A DNA stretch of 64,000 nucleotides, taken from contig NC_134573.1 of the NCBI RefSeq assembly GCF_050947875.1, positions 54,403,815 to 54,467,814 on the forward strand, in the 5' to 3' direction. Positions 1-11,759 of this stretch are shown in pieces (the first letter of the stretch is position 1; every line of letters starts with the position of its first letter). Under the pieces are notes generated by a model that saw only the letters and a program-made list of their open reading frames with translations, made no database searches and was not told where the DNA came from. The translations under genes and the position numbers were made by a program. The DNA is from Dermacentor variabilis. Taxonomy: Eukaryota > Arthropoda > Arachnida > Ixodida > Ixodidae.

Positions 1-1200
1 CCTGCGTTTTCTGCACACACCTTCAACCAAACTGCGCAACAAGCTCTTCAACCTAAATAAACGCCTAGAAGACACTTTCTAACGGTTGTTTCAAATGTTT
101 TGGGCGGATTTCGGCAACACCTTAATTGCCGAGTCTGGCCAAATTCGAGATGGCTGAAAGAGCGCCAGTCCAACGTCGATAAAGACCATGGATTAAATGC
201 GCAAAGCTTTCCCTTCGTAAATGCTGTTTCTCATTGGCTGATCGCCTTCGCTAATAACATGTCCTATGTAGCGAGCGCCCGCCACTTCTTTGTCCCCGCT
301 GTGGGGGGTCAATGACCCCTGTTCGAACCGAAGTGGCTGTCCGACAGGGGCATCACCACTGCCACTCCGCCAACCTGCTTTTTCTCTTCAATAAAGCCAG
401 TCGACTCCCCGTTCAGAACCTGTCAAATTGAGATTACTTGCCTCCGCTAAACCGAGCTCTCAACACCTGCACCACTATTGGCTGGTACGAACGCTTTTCG
501 CGTAAGAACGTTTTGTGAATCCGGGCCCATGCGCAATGATTTCGTCGACTGGGACAACACGTAAGTTTTAGCCAAAGAAAAACATGTTAAAAATATGTTA
601 TTACGGGAACGTCAGCTGAGGCAGGTGATATACCGCACCATAATCAAGATGGAGGGTACCATGCCTTATGTTTATTCCCGATGTTTATGTCACCAGCTGC
701 GTACTTGAATCGACAACAACCGAGGGGCTTCTTCATTGCGAAGAAGCAACGTTTTGGTTCAAGAACGTCAATTTACTATGGCAATAAGTGGCCCGATGCC
801 TCTGACCCGATGCAGCCGAAATGCAACAACTCCAAATTCGGCAAGTCTATCCAAAGTTACGCGGCTTTGCAATGCAAAGCATGTTTTGCAGTGAGCATAG
901 GCAGGGCAAGATGCATTTACTATGATAATTAAGCTCAGAGGTCGGCCTCAATCAAGGTTCTCACCTGCTATTCAGAAGTGGGGAACGAAAATGTGATTAA
1001 AAGGGAAGACTACTTCACACTTGTATGCAAATAAAAGCAACTAGCTTACACCAGTAGGATAAATAGAATGGTTGCATTATTTCAGCCTTGAACGTGCCGG
1101 TAAAGTTCTTCTAACCTCTGATACAGTGGACTGCACGTTGGCAAATGTCAGTTAATGAAAACGCTAATGAACGAGTAACCTAACGACGTCTAAGAGGATG
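1..1200. other. No recognisable gene
   Basis: I see no protein family, tRNA-like box or terminal repeat here. The open frames are short, overlap on both strands and have no recognisable motif. It could be diverged transposon or plain intergenic sequence. Confidence 0.5.
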
Positions 1201-1204
1201 TTCA

Positions 1205-1660
1205 ACGGAGGTTGGCATCGCAGAAAAACAAGACGTTCCCGGGCGCATTTATGTATTACGTGGCTTGTTGTTTAGGCTGCATTAAGTTCGGGATCAGCCC
1301 GCATTTTCCGCCTGCACTATCGCCGGGATCGACCCATATTCTTCAGTGAGAAAAGTAACACGTCCCGTTCCGCTTACAGAAGCGCGCAGTTTTAGCAACC
1401 CGACCTGGGTTCAGGTTCGGCCTTTCTGCGCTAATTGTGGATTATTACTAATCCGTGCATAGCTCTACGCTAACTTAGTGCCTCCTTTTTGTCGCAAGCT
1501 TCATTTTGACACCTTTTTCGTTGTCTTACGTGTGCTAGAAGGTCTGAATTTGTCTAATTTGACGAGATATATGTGGTCAAATACACAGCCCCCACGAACC
1601 CCAAATCAATCTGTAGACCTCGTCTTTAAAAGAGAAACACGGAAAAGTGTTCACCATGAG
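1205..1660 (+). repeat. Dispersed repeat, copy A (pair with 10.27-10.73 kb)
   Basis: This stretch aligns by eye with about 10265-10735 in the same orientation. Shared landmarks occur in the same order: a 'cccggatc/gggatc' motif, 'agctctacgctaac' (near 1460), 'aagcttc', 'gtgctagaaggtc' (near 1529) and an A-rich tail. Divergence is high and there are small indels. No conserved reading frame is visible, so it is probably an old non-autonomous transposon or an untranslated part of one. The family is unknown to me. Confidence 0.6.
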
Positions 1661-1779
1661 GAGGAAAATTGCTGCGAATGAATTTGAAAAGTTAAACTTC
1701 CCCTAAATATAAAACCCACACTAGGATCTCGTAAAAATCCTATCAGTGCTTTTGGAATATAGCCCCGTTGAAAAAACAG

Positions 1780-2540
1780 CAGAGGAAGATTCCAATAAGA
1801 TCACTTCAGACGAAGGCTGTTCGGTGAACTCGGACAGATGTTATGTCGTGACTGAGTTTCCACAGGATATCGCGGCTAGATGCACAAGACATGTTCTTTA
1901 TACTTGATGTTGCTATGCCACACTCTTCGCAGTGTGGATTTTCAGCCAGCCTGGCAGGACGTAGGCAGCGCCGAATGAACATCATAGCTAGCCGTAACAC
2001 GTGTAGCAAGCTCGAGCTGTATCTCTAGAACAAGCTTGCGTCACTTATTTTGATAGAATGAGAGGAGGGAGGTGTAAGTTCAGTTGCATATCTATGTGGA
2101 CTCCGGGAAGACGCCGACAACAGTAACTCGGTTGCGCCCAATACGCGTCAGTATTTTCGCTCACTAGTGTGACTAGAGCATTACTGTCTGATCGAAAAAA
2201 TGGGATGGACCATTTCCTTACATTTGTGTGCGTCATCGGTTCCTCCGTCTCGGCGGGCTCATTTCCGTATAATCCACAGTGCCCCGGAATCCACTGAAAC
2301 ATGACGGTACGGGTAGTTCTCGGGGTAAGATCTTGTACTTCTACGACATCCCAAGCCGCAAATTTGGCCTACGCAAATGCGTGCAACGCGTATCAATGAT
2401 GCCGGTAAGCCAGAGCGTACCTGTTCTTTAGCAGGGTGTGGCATTAGGTTTTCACCACTCGTGTGGGTCAGAGCAGACGGTAGTGTCCTTTCGTATTTTC
2501 TCTTCTCATAATTTTTCATATTTCTTTGAAGCATGAAATG
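1780..2540 (-). pseudogene. Decayed LINE 3' region: RNase H and zinc-knuckle remnant
   Basis: Read on the minus strand, 2300-2045 encodes the RNase H-like block FQWIPGHCGLYGNEPAE, which resembles the 'W.PGH.G..GNE.AD' motif of I-group non-LTR retrotransposons. Downstream (2009-1806) comes NPHCEECGIATSSIKNMSC, resembling the C-terminal Cys/His knuckle that follows RNase H in these elements. The frame changes at least twice and stops interrupt it, so it is dead. It lies head-to-head with the plus-strand LINE that starts near 2660 and is a separate insertion. Confidence 0.7.
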
Positions 2541-2667
2541 TCCATATTCGCACTAGCCCACCTGTCCACGCTACGTAGCGCTTTGCTTAGCTTTCTTGTG
2601 TCAAAGCGGTCCCCGTCCTTAGAAGTGCCGTTTCATCCAGCTGCGCCCTAATCCCAAACACTTTCAT

Positions 2668-3830
2668 ATGGCCACCTCAAGATGCATTTGCGCCATCAGT
2701 GATGAAGAGTTCGCAAGAACAACGAAGCTGACCATGCTTACCATGTCTGAAGCCATTTCAACAATACATATACCTAATTTTAGTCTAATTTCAAGTGCTG
2801 AAACAACATACAACTCAATACTTAGTCCCAGTCAAAACGGCTTTAGATTTGGGGGCTCCATACAGTGTGCGCACGTGGACTTAGACAGTCCCATACAACT
2901 AGCTCATCGCCGAAGAGGATATTCAGCATTATTGACCCTAGATCTATCTAAATCTCATGATTCTCCGGACGATGGCATACTTATAAAGCAGCTAGAGAAT
3001 TATAGGTTAGCGAAATGCATCGCGGTATGGGTCTCAGAATTTTTAAGAGAAAGAGAATTCTACTGTTTTCAATGCACATGTTCTTCGCTTAGGTATAAGC
3101 AAAAACGCGGGGTACCACAAGGGTAAGTTTTATCCTGTTTTATTTAATATATTTTTACGCTCCTTCCCTTTGCTACAGGATATTCAGCTATACGTTCATG
3201 CCGACGACATCGCTTTTTTTTGCATCGAATGAGGATCTACATTTACTTTATCAATAGTTACAAAATTACTTATGCACACTTGAAACTTGGATAGAGAACC
3301 TACCATATGTCTCTAAACATCACTAAAAGTCCGCTTCTTCTCTTTCTTTTACATTTTCCCGTTCACATTTTACTCATGTATCGCCAAGAGTTCACTCCCC
3401 AGGTGGATTCTTTGAATATCTTGGAATCATGTATGATGGGACACTAAACTGGAAAACCCGCATTGAAAAAGTCGCGTCTAAGGCAAGTAGTGCCCTGGGA
3501 TGGTTGCGTAAGATCAGTAACCGACGATATGGGTTGCGAAGACATACATTAGTTATGATATATAATATGTATGTCCGACACGTCGTGAAATTTGGGTGTC
3601 TTGATTTCCGGCAGCCAAGCTTATAAAATGCAGCATCTGGTTTTATTAGAAAGGGAAGGTCTCCGATTGTGCCTTGGGCTCCCTAAACTTGTTGCAAACA
3701 CCATTCTGTATATGGAAGCGCAAGTACCATGTTTAAAAAGTAGATTTAGGATCCTCACAGTCCAAACGTGCTTAAAAATTTACGATTCTCCTAAAAATAA
3801 AATCAATGTACGCTTTCATTAATGAACCTA
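2668..3830 (+). pseudogene. LINE reverse transcriptase pseudogene
   Basis: The frame at 2668-3126 contains SPSQNGFRFGGS, then LTLDLSKSHDSPDDG (normally LDLSKAYDSV) and KQKRGVPQG, which are successive RT palm blocks. The next frame gives QLYVHADDIAFF, with His replacing the Tyr of the catalytic YADD box. From 3429 the thumb region is well preserved (WKTRIEKVASKASSALGWLR), and it continues in another frame at 3592 (LVLLEREGLRLCLGLPK). At least three frameshifts, the altered catalytic box and stops show that it cannot make active enzyme. It has no host role that I can see. Confidence 0.88.
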
Positions 3831-4079
3831 GTTCATATTGTAGTAATCATTGCCCGCGACAACGCACACCTCAGATTGTATTTGTACAGGCGCAGCTAAA
3901 ACAACTGAATGTACAAACTTAACGTATTCAACCGACTGGTCAACCCAAGATAAGTCTCCAGATAGAATTGGACAATATTTTACCCTCAAATGCTAAACTA
4001 AAAATAACAATGTAAAAATGACCAATTACTAGATTACCTTTCTACCCTGGAAACAAGCAATAGCCCCTGATCCTTCACA

Positions 4080-4720
4080 AACTGAAGAGAAGGCTGGCGT
4101 AGGCATTTTCTCTCCTCTCTGTTGGTCCATTTCTGTACGCCTTCCTGATTACACGCGTATTTTCATAGCAGAATTCTTGGCTATTGTTCTAGCGCTGCGC
4201 AAACTTCCCACTAATCAGTCACCAGCTGTCGTAGTTACAGATTCTCTATCGGCATATGTATTGATTTCCATGGCAACAAATACAGCTATCTTAAGTATGT
4301 TTCAAAGTTTAGTTACAAATTTTACAAAAAATTAATTTGCTTTGGGCTCCTACACACCGCGCTTTATACTTACATGAAATCGCAGATGTGTTAGCCAGAA
4401 CATCTTTAAATGGACCTTTGATTCCTGTTGTACAGTATACAGCTTACATCAGTGCATCGAGATACAGAAAATTTTGTTTGCAAAATGATGTAATAAATTA
4501 TCGCTGATGCCGTCTCCAGACTTAAAGCATCTCGGTTTTTGCTGGAATAAACAGTGGTGTCCTTCTCGGCAATTGGTAGTTACATACACCAGATTACGCT
4601 GTTGGATCCCGCAATTGAAATTTTATTTACATTGAGCTGGTCTGACGATGTCCCCTATTTGCCACAATTGTAAGGAAATTGAATCATAGGCCCCTACTTT
4701 TCATCATGTAGACAATATTC
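4080..4720 (+). pseudogene. LINE RNase H and zinc-knuckle remnant
   Basis: In one frame this reads EEKAGVGIFSP, then IAEFLAIVLALRKLP and VVVTDSLSAY. This is the D/E/D pattern of the RNase H domain of I-group LINEs (an E in the helix and a D in 'TDS'). After several stops, a 'CHNCKEIES' piece near 4660 resembles the C-terminal CCHC-like knuckle. It belongs to the same element as the RT upstream. Confidence 0.75.
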
Positions 4721-5215
4721 ACACCAGAGAAATATATTACTGGAAGCTCCACTCAGAAAAATTGTATTAGGGTTAAGCATACTAGTGTTATCATTTGGGG
4801 CCTCCGCACAAAGATATAGTCACAGAGACGTTTGTTCCGCAGTAGTTGATTATTTAACCGAAACAAAATGATTGCCCTGCTAGTTATTATATCTTTATTC
4901 TAGATATCAAATCTGCATTCATTTCACCTAGATTGGTGTCTCTAAATTCTTTATTAACATTAATTTCTCTTTGATTGTAACCTCTTTTAACATTCACCTT
5001 TAAGTTAGTCTAAAAGCTCACTTGCATACTAGTCTAGTTATCGCATTATCTCTTTCTTTATTTCTTTTTTTTTGCGTTTATCGTCTTCAAATAATACTTT
5101 TCTTTAGCTACCTCCTGCCGCCCGATTCTTCACCTACCTTCCTTAGCGGGTAGGAGCCATGACAGAGGTTCATCGTCATCATCATCAGCAGCAGCAGCAG
5201 CAGCAACATTACATG

Positions 5216-5917
5216 AGCAGCTCAGTAGAATATGCTTGGTCACTGCGACGGTACATTTGTTTCATTTGTGTTTAAGCCCGGCGACAAATGATAGTGCCAG
5301 AAATGTAGCTGCTCTTTTCAACGACTCCATTCGCCCGGTATTCCGTCAAGGGCAATACGTACACAAGCAAACAAGATTTTCTAATACAGCGTTCACACAT
5401 ATTTCGCAAGGTTCTTAAACTTGGTAGTTCTGTTTACTCTATAGTTCAGAAAATCTACGATAACAATTTAACTTGTGCAACCAGTAAGGCCAAACTTCAT
5501 GAAACTCAAATTTGGTTCACTTTCTTTAATTTTTTCTGAAGGACAGGTTTGTAACCGTGAATTTATGCCCTTGTAGCCTTTAAGGTCTTAACAGGTTGAC
5601 CATGCTCGAAGGTGTGCGTAAGCAGAGTTAAACAAGCCAGCTCCAATACGCTGCAGCGGCAGCTAAAGACGCTGCTAAAAAATTTATGACGGGTAGACTC
5701 AGAAAAAATATCTGCTAATATTCATCAGGCTACACCAGCACCTGTAGACTCGGGTTCTCCTGCAGCCATCGTTCCCACCCTGCCCCCGGAAGGAACGACA
5801 CGCAAGAATCAATGTCATATCCAGTTGAGTCGCATTTTCAGTTCTAACTTGATCAACACATTCTCCAACTCAGTCAAGATATGATCCTCCTCTCTCATCG
5901 CCTGCGTCTCAGGTCTC
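5216..5917. other. Unassigned stretch between two LINEs
   Basis: No motif I can name. A proline/serine-rich frame near 5740-5810 could be part of a LINE ORF1 (gag-like) region, but there is no visible zinc knuckle, so I do not assign it. Confidence 0.3.
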
Positions 5918-6139
5918 CTTATAGTCATCATCATCAGCCTGGTTACGCCCACTGCAGGGCAAAAGCCTCTCCCATAGTTCTCCAACTACCCCGGTGATGT
6001 GCTAATTGTGGCCATGTTGTTCCTGCAAACTTCTTAATCTCATCCGCCCACCTAACTTTCTGCCGCTCCCTGCTACGCTTCCCTTCCCTTGGAATCGAGT
6101 ACGTAACCCTTAACGACTATCGGTTATCTTCCCTCCTCA

Positions 6140-7310
6140 TTACATGTCCTGCCCATGCCCCCATTTCTTTTTCTTGATTTCAACTAAGAATTCAATAACT
6201 CGCGTTTGTTCCCTCACCCAATCTGCTCTTTTCTTGTCACCTAACGTTACACCCACCATTCTTCTTTCCATAGCTCGTTGCGTTGTCCTCAATTTAAGTA
6301 GAACCTTTTTCGTAAGCCCCCAGGTTTCTGCACCGTACGTGAGTACTGGTAAGACACAGCTGGTATACACTTTCCTCTTGAGGGATAATAGCTGGGAATG
6401 CCTTCCAAACGCACCCTAGCCCATTCTTATTCTTCTGATTATTTCAGACTCATGATCCGGATCCGCGGTCACTACCTGCAATAAGTAGATGTATCCCCTT
6501 ACCACTTCCAGTGCCTCGCTACCTATCGTAAACTACTGTTCTCTTCCGAGATTGTTAAACATTAGTTTTCTGCAGATTAAATTTTAGACCCACCCCTCTG
6601 CTTTGTCTCTCCAGGTCAGTGAGTATGCATTGTAATTGGTCCCCTGAGTTACTAAGCAAGGCAATATCATCAGCGAATCACAAGTTACTAACGTATTTTT
6701 CATTAATACTTATCCCCAATTCTTCCCAATCCAGGTCTCTGAATGCATCCTGTAAACGCGCTGTGAATACCATTGGAGAGATCGTGTCTCCCGGCCTGAC
6801 GCCTTTCCTTATTGGTATTTTGTTGCTTTCTTTATGGAGGACTACGGTGGCTGTGGAGCCGCAGTATTTTTACATACCGCTCGTCTGCACATGATTCCGT
6901 AATGCCTCCATGACTGCTGAGGTTTTGATTGAATCAAACGCTTTCTCGTAATCAATGAAAGCTATATATAACGGTTGGTTATATTCCGCACATTTCTCTA
7001 TCGCCTGATTGATAGTGTGAATATGGTCTATTGTTGAATAGCCGTTACGGAATCCTGCCTGGTCCTTTGGTTGACGGAAGTCTAAGGTGTTCCTGATTCT
7101 ATTTGCGATTACTTTAGTAAATACTTTGTAGGCAACGGACAGTAAGCTGATCGGTCTATAGTTTTTCAAGTCTTTGGCGTCCCCTTTCTTATGGATTTGG
7201 ATTATGTTAGCGTTTTTCGAAGACTGCGGTACGCTCGAAGTCATGAGGTGTTGCGTATACATGGTGACGAGTTTCTCTAAAACAATCTGCCCACCATCCT
7301 TCAACAAATC
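6140..7310 (-). pseudogene. RTE reverse transcriptase pseudogene
   Basis: The frame at 7307-6870 has the finger and palm blocks NANIIQIHKKGDAKDLKNYR, PISLLSVAYKVFTKVIANR, QAGFRNGYSTIDHI and IAFIDYEKAFDSI. In another frame near 6665-6695 the catalytic box reads FADDIALLSN and is intact. The C-terminal part (6370-6140) carries VLTYGAETWGLTKK and VTLGDKKRADWVREQTRV, typical of RTE-type LINEs. Frame changes between these blocks make it non-functional as it stands. Confidence 0.88.
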
Positions 7311-7315
7311 TGCTA

Positions 7316-8510
7316 TTACCTGATCCTCCCCTGCTGCCTTCCCCTTTGCATAGCTCCCAAGGCTTTTACTTCTTCCGGCGTTAGTTGTGGGATTTCAAAT
7401 TCCTCTAGACTGTTCTCTCTTCCATTGTCGTTGTGGGTGCCACTGAAACTGTACAAATCTCTATAGAACTCCTCAGCCACATGAACTATCTCATCCATAT
7501 TAATGATATTGCCGGCTTTTTCTCTTACCGCATATATCTGATTCTTGCCTATTCCTAGTTTCTTCTTCACTGCTTTTAGGCTTCCTCCGTTCCGGAAAGC
7601 ATGCTGAATTCTATCGCTATTATGCTTCCTTATGTCAACTATTTCAGGCTTGTTTATTACAATGGAAAGTTCTGCCAGTTCTATTCTAGCAATAGGGTTA
7701 GAGGCTTTCACACACTGGCGTTTCTTAATCCGATCCTTCGTCTCCTGCGATAGCTTACCGATATCCTGTCTAACGGAGTTACCACCGACACCTATTGCAC
7801 ATTCCTTAATGATGCCCATAAGATTGTCGTTCATTGGTTCAACACTAAAGTCCTCTTCCTCAGTTAAAGCCGAATACCTATCCTGTAGCCTGATCCGGAA
7901 TTCCTCTATTTTCCCTCTTACCGCTAATCATTTATCGGCTTCTTATGTACCAGTTTCTTCCGTTTTCTTCTCAAGTCTAGTCTAATTCGAATTCTCACCA
8001 TCCTATGATCACTCCAGCGCACCTTGCTGAGCACGTCTACATCTTGTATGATGCCAAGGTTAGCGCAGAGTATGAAGTCTATTTCATTTCTAGTCTCGCA
8101 TTTCGGGCTCCTCCACGTCCGCTTTCGGCTATCCCACTTGCGGAAGAAGGTATTCATTATCCGGAAATTATTCTGTTGCGCAAGGTCTACTAATAACTCT
8201 CCCCTGCTATTCCTAGTGCCTATGCCATATTCCCCGACCGACTTGTCTCCAGCCTGCTTCTTGCCTACCCTGGCATTGAAGTACGCCATCAGTATAGACT
8301 ATTTGTTTTTTCTTTACTTTACCCATCGCCGATTCCAAGTCTTCATAGAAGGCTTCGACTTCCTGGTCATCATGACTGGATGTAGGGGCGCGGACCTGTA
8401 CGACCTTCAATTTGTACCTCTTATTAAGTTTCACAACAAGACCTGCCACCCTCTCGTTAATGCTATAGAATTGCTGTATGTTACCAGCTATATCCTAACT
8501 ATTCAGGAAT
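7316..8510 (-). pseudogene. RTE endonuclease domain and linker, pseudogene
   Basis: Minus strand. The frame at 8449-8213 gives LKVVQVRAPTSSHDDQEVEAFYEDLESAMG. The frame at 8289-7924 gives AYFNARVGKKQAGDKSVGEY, then NEIDFILC and WSDHRMVRIRI. These are the late motifs of the APE-like endonuclease. The catalytic 'GDFN' motif has become AYFN, losing the Asp, while the terminal SDH triad is kept. The 172-aa stretch at 7834-7316 is the conserved linker between endonuclease and RT. The N-terminal motifs are missing or scrambled. Confidence 0.82.
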
Positions 8511-8799
8511 CCGACTCCTAGTTCTCTGCTCTCCGCTAAGCCCCGGTGGCATAGGACGTGCCCGCTTTTTAGCACTGCTTAGGGTAGTCACTTCCTATTT
8601 CAAATCAAGCGTATGTGTACTCTCCAAATGTCCGTGTGACCGCAAGGACGAGGACACATACCGTCTATTTTCGACTGTCGCAAGCATGTTACAAATATTC
8701 GCATCAACTTTTTTTAGTTCACCTACATTTGCATTTTTCTATATACTGTCAAAGGATTATGCCTATGGCAAAACAATAGTAGTGCAACGCATAGCAATG

Positions 8800-8998
8800 A
8801 AAACGAAGTCGCGGGATCGAATCCCGGCCAGGACGGCGGCATTTAGATGGGGGCGAAATGCGAAACCACCCGTGTACTTAGATTTAGGTGCACGTTAAAG
8901 AACCCCAGGTGGTCGAAATTTCCAGAGTCCTCCACTACGGCGTGCCTCATAATCAGAATGTGGTTTTGGAACGTAAAACCCCATAATTTAATTTTTTT
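8800..8998 (+). mobile_element. Ruka-like tRNA-derived SINE, copy 1 (5' truncated)
   Basis: Contains a tRNA B-box-like segment 'gggatcgaatcccgg' (8813-8827) followed by a body with 'aggtgcacgttaaagaacc' (about 8886), 'ccaggtggtcgaaattt' and 'cctcataatcag', ending '...acgtaaaacccc'. Four more copies in this window share this body. The A-box half of the tRNA head is missing. The family matches, from memory, the Ruka SINEs of ixodid ticks. Confidence 0.88.
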
Positions 8999-10264
8999 AT
9001 GTGCCACTGGGTGTGCGGCAAGTGAAGAAACGATTCTGATCGTTCGCAAGAACAGAAAGGCCACGCTTTTCATCTCGGAGGCCACGTGCGGACCTCTCGG
9101 CCGCGCCACTCGATGGCGCCGCGTGTCCTGAAAGAAGCGGGACAGGGGAGCCCCGTTCTTGGATGACGCACTTCTCAGCGTTCGAACGCGCACGAGATCC
9201 CACTTATTTTATTTATTTATTCATTTATTTATTTTTATGCGGGGGCGTTATTGAAGATTGCAGTCTATTTCCCACAGCCTCGTTTCACAGCCTCGTTGGC
9301 GCATAGCTTGGCCGATAAGTGATGCACATGATAGCTTTCAAAATGCGGGCTTTAAGATGGGTTGGTTTTTGCCGGCCACCCCTGCTTTGGACAATGGAGT
9401 GTGCCTGGCAGTCTCGATGCTGTCGCTATCGGCCCACTCGAGAAAAGTAGCGCGGCGTGGGGCGATTTAGCCGCTCCGGCCACGAGTGATTTGTACTAAT
9501 TTTTTTCCGCTGGGACTGTACAATAAAGGCGGATATTTTTTTTTACTCTTTGCTGCGTTTTCGTGATTCGTCGTAGTGACTTCAGCGAAGAAGAAACAGA
9601 CAAGTTCTTCCGATGAAACGCACATGTATTTATCGTGCTCGCAGAATTAATGTACAACAGAAGAATGCCTGTCAAAGATGCGAGTATCGCTATTTTATTG
9701 TGTTTTGAGTGGTGATGCATGCGCAGCACCACTGCAGTAATTGCGGTAAGGCGCCCGACACGACGCGGCGCCTTCTTTTTTCTTTGTTAGAGAGGATGTT
9801 GAATGCGTCCATTCCTGCTTTTTTAGTGCGTTCGTTCACGATTATTGTCGCCAGGGCGATATCGCGTGCACAGTGGACTGTATATAATTATGGCACCTTC
9901 GCCACCTGCCGTACACTCGTAGACAAAGGTACACCCTTTGGGGTGTATATCGGCCACACAGCGATAATCATCTGCCTTGCTTGCGTTTCCTTTCTTGAAA
10001 ACGCCGCGCCAGCGACTTTCCTGTCGGGAACGCTATGTCATGCTGATAACGCCCATGGTGTTCCTTACTGCGAAGTACCGGGCTCGCAGCGTTAAAGAAA
10101 GGAAATGCGGACAAGACAGATGACGTTTACTCTTGTGTGGCAAGATACAACCCAAAAGGCGTAATCTTGTTTTAGAGTGTAGGCCCTCGCAAGAGATATA
10201 TTTGTAGAAATTTAGCACCCACAAAGAATTATCTCTCATGTGTCATTTATGCACATTAGAAAGG
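8999..10264. other. No recognisable gene; short TTTA microsatellite
   Basis: The only clear structure is an imperfect (TTTA)n run at about 9203-9235. ORFs on both strands overlap each other and lack motifs. The GC-rich part near 9060-9200 has no recognisable coding content. Confidence 0.5.
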
Positions 10265-10735
10265 GGAATCAACAGCGACTGTCATCCAAAAAAGCAAGGT
10301 GTTCGTGGGCGCAGTAGTACGACATAGGGCTTGTTTTTAGACCACACTACCTCCCGGATCGGCCCAGATTTAGAGACTGCAGTATTTCCGGGATTGGCTT
10401 GCATTTTTCGTTAAATTAGGCCAAACTTCACGTTCCCGTTTTAGGCACGCGCAGCTTCAACGAGCGCATCGAGGTTTCATTTGGGCTTTTTTGCATAAGT
10501 GCGCATCATTTCCGTTCCGTGGAAAGCTCTATACGCTAACTTCATGCGTCTTTGTGGCTCCAAGCTTCCTTTTCATGCATTTTTCCTTGTCCTGCGTGCA
10601 CTAGAAGGCCCAAGGTTGCCTAAAAGAACGATACAAAAGTGGCTAGATACCCATATCTCACAAAAACAAAGTTCATTTGAAGCCTCAAAAGAAGACTTTG
10701 CCTTCAGAAAAGGCAGAAAAAGTGGAATCACCACA
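10265..10735 (+). repeat. Dispersed repeat, copy B
   Basis: Same family and orientation as 1205-1660. Matching landmarks include 'agctctatacgctaacttc' (about 10528), 'ccaagcttcc', 'gtgcactagaaggccc' and an A-rich 3' portion with 'ggcagaaaaagtg'. The copies are too diverged for a recent duplication. The spacing of about 9 kb between them fits independent insertions. Confidence 0.6.
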
Positions 10736-11759
10736 AACATCAGTCTATGTTGTTCGGCGAGTACAGCTTTCGGTTTCGGATGAATATGTTGCCCTGGTAC
10801 AATTCTCTAAAACAGCACCAGGAGGACGAAGGTAATTGTGTTCGCTACAGGCATTTTGCCTTCCGAAGACACGCCTCCAGTTGCCCTTCCCAGGGGCACC
10901 TATTTATAGTGGGGTTCGAAGCCTGCCACAACATTATGTACTGCGTAAGTAGACACTCTGCCACTGACGCCGTCAGGAGGGATAAACAAAGTGACTACAC
11001 GAACAATGTCGTAGGATAGGATATAGTACGTTAGGGCGATGGTTGAAGGCACCGCATACCTTTCCGTAAAAGCTTAAACGAAAGAAGAAAGAAATTCGCA
11101 AAAAGTTAAGTTAACCATTTTTGTCTACATGCAGAGAAGGGAGCTCATTAAGTGGAAGATGTTGGTGAGGAAAATTTCCTAGAAGAAAAAAACGACTTGT
11201 CCTATTGGCTAAGATAAACCAAGGGGTAGGGTGCCCGCACTGCGCCAAGTCCACCCCATAGCCAGTGAGCAGTCCTCCTGCATGAAGCAGTTCGCGAAGC
11301 CTAGCATGGCCACTCCTGAACAAATTGACATCACAGAAAATTTACTACAGGCGAAACACCTCATCCTGCTCGACAATCCACTGTCCCAGCAGAGAGGCAC
11401 TCTCCTTTCAAACCCGTCAAAAGTAGGACTTATACCTGACCTGAATAACACATATGTTTTGGCTCCAATGTATCGCGTTATTATGCGTGTAATTGTTCCT
11501 GAACTCCGCGTTGGTGTGGCTGGTCAGCGCGAACGGCTGACGGTGATTAAAAAAAAGTCAGTTTCATCCGAAAGGTGAAGAATTCGTTGCAATAGCAAAT
11601 AATCAGGCTATGTCAATAAGTAAGGTAAGTCGTTTCTTCAGCTCCATAAACAGACTTAAACATTCGCTCGCAAAGTAATTCCCGAGCACGTTGTCACGCG
11701 CACGCAGATACGCACGAACACATTGGTCGATGAACATGTACACTCGCCATCAGAATGTT
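10736..11759. other. No recognisable gene
   Basis: Several overlapping short frames on both strands (for example 11231-11578 plus and 11209-11451 minus), none with a recognisable domain. I see no repeat pair for this stretch. Confidence 0.4.

Larger units (their letters stand above)
2660..5215 (+). mobile_element. I-group LINE, 5' truncated, decayed
   Basis: A non-LTR retrotransposon in the plus direction. In order it holds reverse transcriptase (about 2820-3830), a weak RNase H region (about 4090-4340), a degraded Cys/His knuckle (about 4650-4720), an AT-rich 3' UTR, and a short CATCAT/CAGCAG tail at about 5172-5206. Elements that end in a simple repeat and carry RNase H belong to the I superfamily. 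The endonuclease and 5' ORF are absent. Multiple stops and frameshifts make it a relic. Confidence 0.85.
5918..8590 (-). mobile_element. RTE-group LINE, 5' truncated, nearly complete pol
   Basis: A minus-strand non-LTR retrotransposon. Its 3' end is at about 5918-5990, with a TCATCATCATCA-type terminus next to 'gcccactgcagggcaaaagcctct'-like sequence. The same terminal organisation recurs at 59.05 kb on the other strand. Moving 5' there is a C-terminal domain (6140-6370), RT (about 6620-7310), a linker (7316-7834) and the apurinic-like endonuclease (7924-8510). The 5' end is lost within the endonuclease domain. Several frameshifts are present. Confidence 0.88.

Noticed and set aside
5155..5215. 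CAT/CAG repeats as a possible polyglutamine or polyhistidine gene
   Set aside because: They sit at the 3' end of the LINE after its zinc-knuckle remnant and are best explained as its terminal simple repeat.
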